Numbered from the stretch's first letter, positions 37,921-47,272 are shown. The stretch: DNA of 64,000 bases from Candidatus Poribacteria bacterium (GCA_022822005.1 JAJECO010000054.1:1-64000); one strand, 5' to 3'. The notes: generated by a model from the sequence alone, not told the origin. Numbers and translations are program-made.

Positions 37921-38796
37921 ATGAGCCACTCCACTGTATTAGCAGTTATACTTCTGTTTTTCATAGCTATCATTGCCTCCGCCGCCGATCCTGCGTTTGA
38001 CCTTGGTGAGCATCTCTTTGCGCTAAAAAATTACGACGCGGCAATTACGGAATATAAGCGATTTCTATTTTTCAACCCCGATCATCCACAAGTGGTTGAG
38101 GCGCGATTCAACATTGGATTGGCATGCCGCGCTCAAGGGTGGTGGCCCGAAGCAGTTGAAGCGATGACTGCGGCTGTCCAACTGGCAACGGAAACTGAAT
38201 TGCAGGCGGAAATGCGGACTGAACTCGCTGTGACGCTCATTGCTACCGGTGCCTATGATCTCGCGTTGGTCGAACTGATTAAGGTTGATATGCAGAGTCA
38301 GTCGGTGCGATTGCGTCAGCGCGCTCGTTTCTTGCGGGGTGTTGCTTATCTGTATCAATTCAGATGGGAACAGGCGCGGCTAGTATTTCAGGCGTATTTG
38401 GCTGAGATGCCCGACGCAGCGGAGACTGCTGCCAGGATTGATGCACTCTTTCTGGCTGCACTTAATCGGCGACAGAAATCGGAGAAGGCTGCGCGGAGGC
38501 TTTCCACCTTTCTGCCGGGGTTAGGACAAACTTACGCTGGGGACTGGAAAAATGGGTTGAATGCGCTGCTCCTCAACGGAGTGCTCGGTTATGTTACGCT
38601 CAACGCTGCAATCGAACGGGACTACGACGATGCGCTGCTTTCATTCTTTTTTCTGTCTCACCGCTACTATGCGGGGAATCGGTATCGCGCAGCGGAGGCA
38701 GCACAGGCGTTCAACGACCGAGAGAACCGTCAGCATGTCGAAAAGATTTTGCAAGTCCTGACAACCTACCTCGGAGAAGGTAAGCGTCGGGAATGA
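37921..38796 (+). CDS. Exported TPR protein with C-terminal membrane region
   Basis: This 291-residue protein has a signal peptide or anchor (to SAA). TPR-type repeats cover residues about 22-190 (LKNYDAAITEYKRFLFFNPDHP, VEARFNIGLACRAQGWWPEA). A C-terminal section begins LSTFLPGLGQTYAGDWKNGL, a motif of TM2/DUF5683-like membrane proteins, and has one or two hydrophobic helices. It probably acts at the envelope in protein assembly. It starts 64 bases after a strong terminator and lies upstream of tatD. Confidence 0.7.
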   Translation: MSHSTVLAVILLFFIAIIASAADPAFDLGEHLFALKNYDAAITEYKRFLFFNPDHPQVVEARFNIGLACRAQGWWPEAVEAMTAAVQLATETELQAEMRTELAVTLIATGAYDLALVELIKVDMQSQSVRLRQRARFLRGVAYLYQFRWEQARLVFQAYLAEMPDAAETAARIDALFLAALNRRQKSEKAARRLSTFLPGLGQTYAGDWKNGLNALLLNGVLGYVTLNAAIERDYDDALLSFFFLSHRYYAGNRYRAAEAAQAFNDRENRQHVEKILQVLTTYLGEGKRRE

Positions 38797-38862
38797 GGCA
38801 ATTCTCCGAGTCCTGAATCTCGCATCTTGTGTCCAGACCACAGAAAAATTAGACAGTTCGTC

Positions 38863-39627
38863 ATGCTCATAGATTCACACGCTCACATTCAACTGGATAG
38901 ATTTGATGCGGATCGAGAATCGGTTCTGGAACGGGCTCGTGAAGCCGGGGTGCACGCGATTTTGGTCATCGGATTTGATCTGGAGACCAGTCGTGGCGCA
39001 ATTGCGCTCGCGGAAAAGTATGCCCAGGTTTACGCAACCGTTGGTATGCATCCACACGATGCGAAGGATCTGGATGACGAAACTGTTCGTATCTTTCGTG
39101 ATCTTGCGGTCCATCCGAAGGTGGTAGCACTCGGCGAAATGGGATTGGATTATTATCGCGACCTATCACCTCGCCCTATTCAGAAGGCGGCGTTTGAGTG
39201 CCAGTTGGATTTGGCGGAGGAATTGGACCTCCCGATTGTAATCCACAACCGTGAAGCCTACCACGACATCCTCCCAATCTTACAAGCACGGCGGGGCAAG
39301 GTACGCGGCGTGATGCACTGTTTTTCGGGCGATGTTGAAATCATGAACCAGAGTCTTGCGCTCGGGTTTCATATTGGTATCGGCGGTCCGGTAACTTATC
39401 GTAAATCGGAGGCGTTGCAGGAGGTTGCACAAAAAGTTCCCGCGGATGCCCTCTTGGTGGAGACTGACTGTCCGTGGCTGCCGCCGCAATTTAGACGCGG
39501 AAAGCGCAACGAGCCAGCTTATGTGCGCGCTATAGCGGAGAAAATTGCGGAACTGCGCGATATTTCGTTGGAAGAAATTGGTGAGATAACGACACAAAAT
39601 TTTGAAAGTTTATTTATGGCATCGTGA
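38863..39627 (+). CDS. tatD: TatD family metal-dependent DNase/hydrolase
   Basis: The ATG at 38863 gives the usual TatD start MLIDSHAHIQLDRF; a TTG further upstream adds residues with no homology. The 254-residue protein keeps all metal ligands: His6 and His8 (HxH), Glu92 in GEMGLDYYRD, a His in VIHNREAY, a His in MHCFSG and an Asp in VETDCPWLPP. TatD proteins are two-metal nucleases active in DNA repair or RNA turnover. The length is normal for the family. The gene stands alone in a mixed neighbourhood. Confidence 0.92.
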   Translation: MLIDSHAHIQLDRFDADRESVLERAREAGVHAILVIGFDLETSRGAIALAEKYAQVYATVGMHPHDAKDLDDETVRIFRDLAVHPKVVALGEMGLDYYRDLSPRPIQKAAFECQLDLAEELDLPIVIHNREAYHDILPILQARRGKVRGVMHCFSGDVEIMNQSLALGFHIGIGGPVTYRKSEALQEVAQKVPADALLVETDCPWLPPQFRRGKRNEPAYVRAIAEKIAELRDISLEEIGEITTQNFESLFMAS

Positions 39628-39717
39628 GTTCAACTTAACGCATGGTATGAGTTTCTTAAAATATGGGTGTTGTCGCAGATTTAATTCATGTCAGAAGTTT
39701 TAGAGGAGAATCATTAA

Positions 39718-40821
39718 ATGAAAATTACAAAAGTCGAGACATTTTTGGTGAAGCCGCGTTGGCTCTTTTTGAAGATCCACACCGATGAAGGGTTGGTAGG
39801 GCTTGGGGAGCCTATCCTTGAGGGACGCGCCAAGACCTGTGCGCAGGCGGTCGATGAACTCGCGCCCTATCTGATTGGGAAAGACCCACGGCGTGTTGTC
39901 CACCACTGGCAGGCAATGTATCGTCACGCCTTCTATCGTGGCGGTCCCATCATGACGAGTGCATTGAGCGGCGTTGATCAGGCACTCTGGGATCTTGCGG
40001 GGAAATCGCTTGGTGTTCCTGTCTATCAACTATTGGGCGGTCCTACGCGTGATCGCATCCGCCTGTACAAAGGCGGGGGCGATCCGGAAACGATCAAGGA
40101 ATGGGTTGATAAAGGATTCACAGCGTTTAAGACAGGTGTTGCCGGTGGAAGACCCGCCCGGTTAATCGAATCGAAGGGATTTGTTGATCGTGCCACTGAA
40201 CGGTTTGCTGCATTGCGTGAAGCCGCCGGACCTGATGTCGATATTGGCATTGACTTCCACGGCGCAATCAGTCCGCAGACAGCAAAACTCCTGATTCGTG
40301 CGCTGGAGCCGTATCAGCCGATGTTTGTGGAGGAACCGTGCCAGTGCCAGAACGTCGATGTGATGGCGGAAATTGCGCGTGGTACACATCTGCCGATTGC
40401 TACTGGCGAACGGATTTTTACTAAGTGGGGCTTCCGTGAGATATTAGAGAAGGGTGCTGCTTCTATCCTACAACCGGACTTGTGCCATGCGGGTGGAATC
40501 AGCGAAGTCCGACTCATTGCGGGCATGGCGGAGGCATACTACGCTGGTCTTGCGCCGCACAATCCGTTGGGACCGATTTCGCTTGCGGCGTGTATTCAGT
40601 TAGATGCGTCAATTCCCAATTTCCTCGCGCAAGAGCATACAACGTTAGGGGAGGGCTACCTCAAGAACCCGTTTGTTTTCAAGGATGGCTTTGTGGAGTT
40701 GCCGACGGGTCCCGGTTTGGGGATTGAGCTTGATGAAGATGCGATGGAAGATAAGATTGACCACGATTGGCAGAACGGTCAGACCTATGATCCGGATGAT
40801 GGGTCGGTGATCGATTGGTAG
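39718..40821 (+). CDS. Mandelate racemase/enolase-superfamily dehydratase, D-galactonate dehydratase-like
   Basis: This 367-residue enzyme starts at an ATG behind AGAGGAGA. It is very similar along its length to D-galactonate dehydratase (DgoD): MKITKVETFLVKPRWLFLKI, HAFYRGGPIMTSALSGVDQALWD. The metal ligands Asp179, Glu205 and Glu231 and the catalytic His181 (in DFHG) and His281 (in APHNPLG) are all present at DgoD-like spacing. It probably dehydrates a sugar acid, giving a 2-keto-3-deoxy acid. The gene at 40889 (PhyH) follows closely and may belong to the same catabolic unit. The exact sugar acid is not decided by sequence alone. Confidence 0.85.
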   Translation: MKITKVETFLVKPRWLFLKIHTDEGLVGLGEPILEGRAKTCAQAVDELAPYLIGKDPRRVVHHWQAMYRHAFYRGGPIMTSALSGVDQALWDLAGKSLGVPVYQLLGGPTRDRIRLYKGGGDPETIKEWVDKGFTAFKTGVAGGRPARLIESKGFVDRATERFAALREAAGPDVDIGIDFHGAISPQTAKLLIRALEPYQPMFVEEPCQCQNVDVMAEIARGTHLPIATGERIFTKWGFREILEKGAASILQPDLCHAGGISEVRLIAGMAEAYYAGLAPHNPLGPISLAACIQLDASIPNFLAQEHTTLGEGYLKNPFVFKDGFVELPTGPGLGIELDEDAMEDKIDHDWQNGQTYDPDDGSVIDW

Positions 40822-40888
40822 TTTGCATTCACATATCAGGGTGTCAACTCCTAACACGAGAGAGCAATCAAAACTAAGGAGGCGCGCA

Positions 40889-41659
40889 ATGTTAACGGCA
40901 GAACAGGAATCGTATTTTGACACTTTCGGTTTTCTCTTTATGCGACAGTACTTCTCACCGGAGGAGATGAACGAGATTACGCATGAGTTCGATAAAGTGC
41001 TCACCGAAGAGTGTGGTGATACACCCTTAACTGGGGAGGAGCAGAGTACGACAACCATCGTTGAGCAAAATTCCTTTTTTACACAACTTGTCGAGGGTGA
41101 TCGTATCTACAAGGTTATTGAGCAGTTGATGCCGGGCGAGTTTATCTGGTCTGGCTCTGAAGGGAACCTCACCGCCCACAGCGAGCACCGGTGGCATGCG
41201 GATCGGCAGGGGGTGGCGGAGGTTGATTACCTGCGCATCAAGGTCATGATTTATCTCGATCCAGTGACGAAAGAGCGGGGTTGTTTGCGCGTCATCCCCG
41301 GTTCACATCGACTACCGCTCCACATGGATCTTGAACCGCTTATCGCCCAGAAACCGGAATCGAGTCCAACGACCTTCGGAGTTTCCGGGTCAGAATTGCC
41401 GTGCTTCCCTCTCGAAGCACAGCCGGGCGATGTCGTGTTCTTTAATCATTGCTTGTGGCACGGGATGTTCGGGGGTTGGGCGGGTCGTCGTTATGTCGCC
41501 CTGAAATTTGCCGCCAAACCGACAACTGAAGCGCACATGGCTTCTTTGCAGCGCTGGTCGCCCTACGCCCTGAAGCCCAATCCAGCGTTTGTAAATAGTG
41601 ATCGACCGCGAGTTCAGAGCATGATGGCGGGTGTTCCAGGGATTGGGGCAAGTGGCTAA
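40889..41659 (+). CDS. Phytanoyl-CoA dioxygenase (PhyH) family Fe(II)/2-oxoglutarate oxygenase
   Basis: The start is the ATG at 40889, behind AAGGAGG at 40876-40882. The 256-residue protein has the PhyH facial triad: His103-x-Asp105 (WHADR) and a distal His191 (LWHGMFGGW), with an Arg in GRRYVALKF for 2-oxoglutarate. The opening LTAEQESYFDTFGFLFMRQYFS is typical of the family. PhyH-type oxygenases are strikingly abundant in Poribacteria, where most are uncharacterised. Its neighbour is a sugar-acid dehydratase, but no substrate can be named. Confidence 0.9.
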   Translation: MLTAEQESYFDTFGFLFMRQYFSPEEMNEITHEFDKVLTEECGDTPLTGEEQSTTTIVEQNSFFTQLVEGDRIYKVIEQLMPGEFIWSGSEGNLTAHSEHRWHADRQGVAEVDYLRIKVMIYLDPVTKERGCLRVIPGSHRLPLHMDLEPLIAQKPESSPTTFGVSGSELPCFPLEAQPGDVVFFNHCLWHGMFGGWAGRRYVALKFAAKPTTEAHMASLQRWSPYALKPNPAFVNSDRPRVQSMMAGVPGIGASG

Positions 41660-41669
41660 TTGTGGGAAT

Positions 41670-41806
41670 TATGGTGAATTATAGAAATAAGTAGACATTA
41701 CCCATAACTCTGACCTTCGAGAGGTTTCCAAAGTCCCCCTGACAAGGGGGATTTAGGGGGTTGGCTGTGCAGTGGGAATGTCTAAACAATTGTAAAATCT
41801 ACCATA
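41670..41806. mobile_element. MITE-like element, family A copy 3
   Basis: This 137-bp element starts TATGGTGAATTATAG and ends AAATCTACCATA. It closely resembles the copy at 21011, with the same central CCTTCGAGAGGTTTCC, CCCCTGACAAGGGGG and ATTTAGGGGGTT blocks. It begins 11 bases after the PhyH stop. Confidence 0.65.
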
Positions 41807-41821
41807 CTATGCTCCAGTTTG

Positions 41822-41918
41822 ACGATGGGTACCGCACCGCATTGCCCCCGGGTCCGGTAGGTGCGGTTTCCTAACCGCACCTGTTTGGAGTATCTCATTA
41901 ATTCTAATGTCCACTATA
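41822..41918. mobile_element. MITE-like element, family A copy 4 (right part only)
   Basis: The right half of the 2500-type copy is present: GGTGCGGTTTCCTAACCGCACC in the middle and TCTCATTAATTCTAATGTCC, then ACTATA, at the right end. No left terminus is seen; it abuts the previous copy, so this is either a truncated second insertion or a composite of two elements. Confidence 0.55.
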
Positions 41919-41943
41919 AAATATCCATTAGGAATATTTCTGA

Positions 41944-43242
41944 TTAGATCTCTGCCTGTTTCGGGTCACGGATAAAGAGCGCGGTTAAGGTAGTCGCGAG
42001 TGTCGAAACGACGAGAACGAAAATCCACGGATAGATGGGGTTCTGGGCGTAGAGGTAGCCTCCCGCGAGTGACGCTATCATCAGGGGTAGGGTGATGAGA
42101 AAGCCGGTGCCGGGACCACCAGTCCCACCGCCTGCGGCACCCATCATGACTCCGCCTTGCCCCAACGCTGCCATCACCTGGCCCCGGATATCTCGGGGCG
42201 CGGTGTCTGCCATCAGCGCACTGCACGCAGGGATAGAGATAGCAGATGCAACTGCAATTGCTGACCGAATCAGAAGCACGGCGATGAAGCCTTTCGCAAG
42301 AATGAACAGAGGCATCGTCACTGTTGAAAGGAGTAGGGCTACCAACAATGATGCCGTCCTGCCCCAACGATCAACCACAACTCCTGCCGGGATGAGTACC
42401 AAGAGCCTCAACGCCGTCTCGCAAAGCAGTATCAGGCCCCACCGCGATGAAGATAAGCCAATCTGCTCTATAGCGTAGACCACCCAGAAAGGACTTGCCA
42501 CTCCATTGGCCATAAAGCCGAGGATGATAACGCCTGCCAATGCCTTCAGAGAGAGCGGTAACCCCCGTAACAGGGTGGGAATCCCGCCATACGCTCTGGC
42601 AAGCATGCTTGGGAGGGAAGAAACTGTCACCCGAGCGTGGAGTCTCGGTGTCGGCTCTTTCAAGAGACGGACGTGTATAATGGCGGAAGCCAAATACAGT
42701 ATCAGCATTGCTCCATACAGCGCCCGTACGCCGGTGTTTGGACCCGAAAGTTCTACAGCAACACCGGCGATATAAGGTGCGAAGATGGCGAGACCGCTTG
42801 AGATGGTGTTCATTGTCGCCATGCCCCTGCCCCGATCTTCTGGGGACAGTGAATCGGCAATCAGCGCGGACCGTGGTGGAAATCCCAAAACTACCAAACC
42901 ACTCAACAGTGAGGCGATGGCGATGACTTGCCATTTGAATGCGAGGACATATATTAGGACGAAGGCGACAGAGAGGTAGTTGCCCAGCACGATGAGTTTA
43001 ATCCGGCTGGTGCGATCTGTGAGGTAGCCGGCGATGGGAAATACGATTAACCCAGCCAGTGGTCTGAGAAAGTTCACCCAGCCGATAGTTTTGGCATTCC
43101 CGCCAAGGGCAAGAACATAGAGCGATGCGTAGGGGAAAACCATCGCACGGGCAAAGTTACCTAACAGTCCGGTGATAGAAAACACCATAATGTTACCAGA
43201 CATTAACCTTTTAGCGTTGCCAATGACGCTGTTGTTAGGCAT
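41944..43242 (-). CDS. Major facilitator superfamily transporter
   Basis: This is a 432-residue protein with 12 predicted membrane helices in two bundles of six. MFS motif A is seen after helix 2 as AGYLTDRTSRIKL and in the second half as GVVVDRWGRTASL. It begins at an ATG at 43242 and is transcribed opposite to its neighbours. No substrate-specific feature is recognisable. Helix 11 region has a Gly-rich loop (GAAGGGTGGPGTG) that is unusual and may be a flexible linker. Confidence 0.85.
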   Translation of the reverse strand: MPNNSVIGNAKRLMSGNIMVFSITGLLGNFARAMVFPYASLYVLALGGNAKTIGWVNFLRPLAGLIVFPIAGYLTDRTSRIKLIVLGNYLSVAFVLIYVLAFKWQVIAIASLLSGLVVLGFPPRSALIADSLSPEDRGRGMATMNTISSGLAIFAPYIAGVAVELSGPNTGVRALYGAMLILYLASAIIHVRLLKEPTPRLHARVTVSSLPSMLARAYGGIPTLLRGLPLSLKALAGVIILGFMANGVASPFWVVYAIEQIGLSSSRWGLILLCETALRLLVLIPAGVVVDRWGRTASLLVALLLSTVTMPLFILAKGFIAVLLIRSAIAVASAISIPACSALMADTAPRDIRGQVMAALGQGGVMMGAAGGGTGGPGTGFLITLPLMIASLAGGYLYAQNPIYPWIFVLVVSTLATTLTALFIRDPKQAEI

Positions 43243-43596
43243 AATGCGCCGCCCTATTCTATTGGATCTTGCTCATAAATGCGGTAAGCTGGGGATAATG
43301 TGTAGTGCGTAACTTCTGCTTTTTCGTTTATTTAGGACTTACGCAGCGCGTTCATAAGTCCCCCTGACAAGGGTTTCCCCCGACCCCCCTGACAAGGGGG
43401 GAAGCGAAGGGGCCCTTGTCTTTCCCCCTTCGCAGGGGGGTTCAGGGGGGCTAGGGGGGTTCGGGGATTTATGGTGAGTTCTAAAAACAGATAGACACCT
43501 TCGCTCCCCGGTAGGTGCGGTTTCCAACCGCACCGGTTTGGCGTGTCTCATTAATTCTAAAATCTACTATAGTTTCTTTTTCGTGCGTATGCCGTT
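43243..43596. other. Intergenic region filled with short palindromic repeats
   Basis: No gene was found. It holds AGGACTTACGCAGC...TTCATAAGTCC at 43334-43361 (end-type of repeat family B), a G/C-monotonous stretch with CCCCCTGACAAGGGGG-like palindromes (about 43356-43465), and the family A element at 43470. Confidence 0.6.
43470..43571. mobile_element. MITE-like element, family A copy 5
   Basis: This 102-bp element is the same length and form as the copy at 2500: TATGGTGAGTTCTAAAAACA at the left, the GGTGCGGTT/AACCGCACC hairpin in the middle, and GTCTCATTAATTC to CTACTATA at the right. It lies just past the 3' end of the helicase-associated-domain gene. Confidence 0.7.
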
Positions 43597-45159
43597 CTAT
43601 CCCTTCTCAAGCGTAACGACCTCCGGTAATGGCATATAGTTCTGTTTGTCGAGCAGTGCGAGGAGTTCCTGAGATTGCTCCCGTGACACCACAAAATCTG
43701 TCGGGGAAATCTCTCCGAGAATATATTTCCCGATCTGTTTGGAGGCTCTGATTTCTTGAGCGATATGTGCGCTTTTGCAGCGTAGCAGCATCACGTCCAT
43801 TAGGTAAATCTGGCCATACCGTTCCGCCCAATCTCTGATTGACACCTCAACGTTTTGCGGAGTGCCGGTTCTGGAATGGGTTGTCAAAAAAGCTAAGATT
43901 TCATCAAGAGAGTAGCCTGAACGCAAGCCGTTGTAGATGGATGCAGCGGTTAGCCTATAGGTAGACATCTGATCCGCTTGATGGAGTTCCGCAATGTGAT
44001 TAAGTTTCCAGCGGAGTGTGGGGGCAAGATAACTTGAGGCAAGCACCTCGTGATTGGGTTGAACTATAAACGATGACTCAAACTTATAACTTTCAATCGG
44101 TTCGTCAGAGAACAGGCATCGCCCAATATCTGTCAAACGGATCGCAACATCGTCCCCCAAGTAGGCAAAGGTAATTCCTCCCAGATAGGTTAGATGGTTA
44201 ACTAAAGAACGTTCAAGCTGAGAGTAGAGTGTTTGCATCCAAGTGGCGCCCACCGCGAATTTAGAGATCTGCTCTTGAATTGAGGAAAGTAGTACCCATT
44301 GTTCTGGGGGCAGAACGCGCACAATGGATTGCGCAATTGACACTGACGGTTCTTTCGATGTGCTATGTTTCAGCCAGTGGCTGTATAGGTCTAAGAGTTT
44401 TTCCGAATCAGTTTTTTGGATCCACTCCTTGCCGATTTCGCTGCATATTAGGTCAGAATCCTGTCGGCGAATTAGCTTTTGGTCCCGGCAGAAATGAAAG
44501 ATTAAGGCTAAACGATCCGGATTTTCCACTGCTGGATTGATTCGGTTGTAGACTTTCGGTGTGTCATTCGATACTTCAAAACGTTTGAGCAGTTGCTTCT
44601 GTGTGTGTTTATAGATGCTGCCGTGCTGCGTTTGCCGTATTCTATGTTGGGAGGCAAAGCAGAGGAAAGTGAACGTATCCCGGACCAGCGCGAAGCCGTC
44701 ATCACGGATCTCTTTGGGCGTTTCTTTGGGTTGCCTGAGGCTTGCGCTCATATCTTCAGCGAAGATGTCTTGCAATAGCAGGCGCAGGTCGGATGGGACA
44801 ATGTAGTGATAGTGCAGACCGCTTACCGCGGAGGTGAAAAGGAAGCCTGATTCGGCGAGCACATGCAGAATGTCAGTGCCTCTGCTGGACCAATTGCTGC
44901 TCATTTGATTGACCTTACGATTGAATAGATGAAACGGAACCCCCGTTTCACCACAGGAGAAGGCAAGGACCATCAGCACTAAACGCTCATAAGAGTTAAG
45001 ACGTGCCACGGAGTCTTTCAAGGACGCTGGATCAAGGAATCGCTCAACAATCTGCTGATGCAGCCCTGATCGGGACAGTCGATCCGTTAATTTCATCCGG
45101 CGTGCGATCCGTTGACAGTATGATTTGGAGGCGTTTTTGAGGAAGTCACTGTAATTCAT
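43597..45159 (-). CDS. Helicase-associated (XPB/Ssl2 C-terminal-like, PF13625-type) protein
   Basis: The ATG at 45159 is chosen because recognisable sequence begins at MNYSDFLKN; earlier in-frame ATGs at 45249 and 45282 lie in repeat-rich sequence, so the start is uncertain. The 520-residue product contains, near residues 360-500, the PF13625-type block (FIVQPNHEVLASSYL, LTAASIYNGLRSGYSLDEILAFLTTHSRTGTPQNVEVSIRDWAERYG). In other bacteria this region accompanies an XPB-like helicase; here no helicase motifs or neighbouring helicase are present. The rest is helical, perhaps winged-helix. The function is unknown; DNA binding is plausible. Confidence 0.7.
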   Translation of the reverse strand: MNYSDFLKNASKSYCQRIARRMKLTDRLSRSGLHQQIVERFLDPASLKDSVARLNSYERLVLMVLAFSCGETGVPFHLFNRKVNQMSSNWSSRGTDILHVLAESGFLFTSAVSGLHYHYIVPSDLRLLLQDIFAEDMSASLRQPKETPKEIRDDGFALVRDTFTFLCFASQHRIRQTQHGSIYKHTQKQLLKRFEVSNDTPKVYNRINPAVENPDRLALIFHFCRDQKLIRRQDSDLICSEIGKEWIQKTDSEKLLDLYSHWLKHSTSKEPSVSIAQSIVRVLPPEQWVLLSSIQEQISKFAVGATWMQTLYSQLERSLVNHLTYLGGITFAYLGDDVAIRLTDIGRCLFSDEPIESYKFESSFIVQPNHEVLASSYLAPTLRWKLNHIAELHQADQMSTYRLTAASIYNGLRSGYSLDEILAFLTTHSRTGTPQNVEVSIRDWAERYGQIYLMDVMLLRCKSAHIAQEIRASKQIGKYILGEISPTDFVVSREQSQELLALLDKQNYMPLPEVVTLEKG

Positions 45160-45489
45160 TATGTACGCAGACGTCCTAATCAGATATTGGGTGAAAGATA
45201 AATTATAGCATATCAGTCCGACAAAACAAGCCTTATTTCTGGTGTTCATAGGGTCATTTAGTTTTTCTGTAGGTGCTTGCATCCCGATTTATCGGGGAGG
45301 GATTTCCCAATCCCGACACTCGTTTTTCTGTAGGAGGGATCTCCGAATCCCGACTTCCCGACTCCGACTTTTCAAACAAAGCGGGTAAAAAGCCTAAAAC
45401 TGAATAGCCCTACTGGTGTTCAGTCCGTAAGAAAAATGTTGACGAACGGACCAGAGACGCCGAATATATCAGGCGAGTTTATTATTAAC

Positions 45490-45599
45490 AGGACTTACGC
45501 AGCTAGCCGTAGGCGGGGCATCTTGCCCCGCACCACCTATGCTAAAATGGGTTAGTCTGTAGGCAGAGTATCTTGCCCGTCCTGAAATGCATAAGTCCT
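45490..45599. repeat. Small inverted-repeat element, family B copy
   Basis: This 110-bp element is bounded by AGGACTTACGCA and TGCATAAGTCCT (11 of 12 inverted matches). It contains GGCGGGGCATCTTGCCCCGC and AGGCAGAGTATCTTGCCC, two palindromic inner units. It encodes nothing. Related ends are at 43334 and 47273. Confidence 0.65.
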
Positions 45600-45602
45600 A
45601 AT

Positions 45603-45761
45603 TATGGTGAATCCTAAAAACAGATAGACGCTTTCGCTCCTGGTGTATGGTAGGCGCTGTTTCCAACTGCGCCGATACGGTGCGTTTTCTAACCGCCCCT
45701 ACCGGGCCTGGGGCAATGCGGTTCGGTTTGGAGTGTCTCATTAATTCTAAGATCCACTATA
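45603..45761. mobile_element. MITE-like element, family A copy 6
   Basis: This 159-bp element has TATGGTGAATCCTAAAAACA at the left and GTCTCATTAATTC to GATCCACTATA at the right. The centre is longer than at 2500 and holds a partly duplicated form of the hairpin. The VWA gene begins 40 bases after it, so the element may carry part of that gene's promoter. Confidence 0.65.
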
Positions 45762-45800
45762 ATCGTTTTGCGCTTTATATTGTATACATGGAGAAAATTG

Positions 45801-47222
45801 ATGAAATCACCTAAATCCCACGTCTGGAAATGGCGCATCGCGTTGATGATATTGGTAACTTGGATCTGCCTTGACGGCATTGAGCTAATCACACAAGCGC
45901 AGGTACAACCGCCCCGTCGTAGGAGAGGGTTAATGATTAACCCGGAAGAACTGCGGAAAAAGGATGAAATAACGGTTGATATTGGGAAAAGTCTCGTGGA
46001 AATTATCCAGCGTGCAAGCCGTCAAAGCACGAATCAGGAGGTGGATTTGGTGCTTGTTATTGATGGCAGTTTGGCGATGAAAGGTCCGGGCAAAATAGTC
46101 GAAGCACGGGCTGTTGATATGGTTAATGCCTTTGAAGAAGCAGCGATTGATTATCGGTTTGGGCTCGTTTGGTTTCAGAATGCCGGTAAAACATCGCGAA
46201 TCGCAATCAAACCGTTGCAGAGTGGACTCATTGAACTTGAAGACAATTTTCGCAATTTGCCGCCACCGAGATTTAAGGGGCGTGTCGCCGGACACGGGCT
46301 CGACGCGATTATGAAAGGACTTGAAGATCTACAATTCCGATCGGATGCTGAAAAGCATCTCGTTGTTGTGACAAATTCAAAATTGCAGACGTCTTGGGGT
46401 CAGGGAGACGACAGAAATCAGGTTATTGGGAAGATTCTGGATTGGTGTAAGCGGGATAAGATTCGGATCAATATCGTCGGCGTCAGCGAAGAGGTACAGA
46501 TGCAGTTAACCGACATGACCGACGGGAAGTGGTACGCGATTGACAAATACCAGCGTAGAGTTGACCATGCCCCTCTGATAGACAAGTCTATAACCAGGAT
46601 TGACGGAATTTTCAGGCGCATCGCTAAACACATCGCTGCAACAGTAACACAACCCATTGATCTGGTATTTGTCTATGACTCCAGTTCGAGCATGGACGAT
46701 AAGGTGGACGAAATCTGCACGGGGTTGGATACCTTGGTCGAGGTTTTGAATACCGAGGGAGTAGATTATCGGTTTGGGGTTATCCGGTTCTGGGCAAGGT
46801 TTGGTGGGGGTGAAAGCTCTATTGTCACAACGAAACCGCCATTAGATGCGGAGCAGGTCAAGAAACTATTTCGGAGGCCTAGGCGTGGCGATGAACATCT
46901 GTTAGACGCGATTATGGGCACCGTGCCCAAACTCCGAACACCTGATAATCGGAAGCTCGTACTTTTTATCGTTACCGATGAACCCTCCAGCAGTGGGCCA
47001 GGGACAGACCATACGTCTGCGAGAGCAGTCGAGGTCTGTCGCCAAGCCGACGCGCAGGTCTATGCTATCGGGGGAGTTGGGAAACTGGGTTCTGTGAATC
47101 CTTCAACTAGTGGTAATAGCGTGTCGGAAGAATTCCAGCGACGTGCTCCTGCAGCCACGAATGGGAAACACTACATCATGCCGGGACCGGAGGTGCCCTT
47201 TCCGAACCGTCTCATCCAGTAA
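45801..47222 (+). CDS. Exported protein with two VWA domains
   Basis: The start is the ATG at 45801, with GGAGAAAA upstream. The 473-residue product has a signal peptide (to about residue 33), an Arg-rich stretch (PPRRRRG) and two von Willebrand A domains. The first (about 80-260) starts DLVLVIDGSLAMKG, with Ala replacing the second Ser of the metal-binding DxSxS. The second (about 285-460) starts DLVFVYDSSSSMDD, with an intact DxSxS. The domains share DYRFGxxxF and LDAIM blocks, so one arose by duplication of the other. It probably binds a protein ligand at the envelope through the second domain. Confidence 0.8.
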   Translation: MKSPKSHVWKWRIALMILVTWICLDGIELITQAQVQPPRRRRGLMINPEELRKKDEITVDIGKSLVEIIQRASRQSTNQEVDLVLVIDGSLAMKGPGKIVEARAVDMVNAFEEAAIDYRFGLVWFQNAGKTSRIAIKPLQSGLIELEDNFRNLPPPRFKGRVAGHGLDAIMKGLEDLQFRSDAEKHLVVVTNSKLQTSWGQGDDRNQVIGKILDWCKRDKIRINIVGVSEEVQMQLTDMTDGKWYAIDKYQRRVDHAPLIDKSITRIDGIFRRIAKHIAATVTQPIDLVFVYDSSSSMDDKVDEICTGLDTLVEVLNTEGVDYRFGVIRFWARFGGGESSIVTTKPPLDAEQVKKLFRRPRRGDEHLLDAIMGTVPKLRTPDNRKLVLFIVTDEPSSSGPGTDHTSARAVEVCRQADAQVYAIGGVGKLGSVNPSTSGNSVSEEFQRRAPAATNGKHYIMPGPEVPFPNRLIQ

Positions 47223-47272
47223 ACAACCCGCATAACTATTTTGAGATTCTGGCTCCTAAAGTTTATAGGGTA

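Larger units (their letters stand above)
45160..45800. other. Intergenic repeat-rich region
   Basis: No confident gene was found in these 641 bases. From left to right: a stretch with TGTAGGTGCTTGCATCCCGA and two GGGATTTCCCAATCCCGA-like units (45270-45360), a family B element (45490-45599) and a family A element (45603-45761) only three bases further on. The VWA gene starts 40 bases after the last element. Confidence 0.6.

Noticed and set aside
43356-43465. G- and C-run palindromes considered as a small RNA or origin
   Set aside because: They match the centres of the interspersed elements (CCCCCTGACAAGGGGG) and look like repeat debris; no DnaA boxes or promoter were seen.
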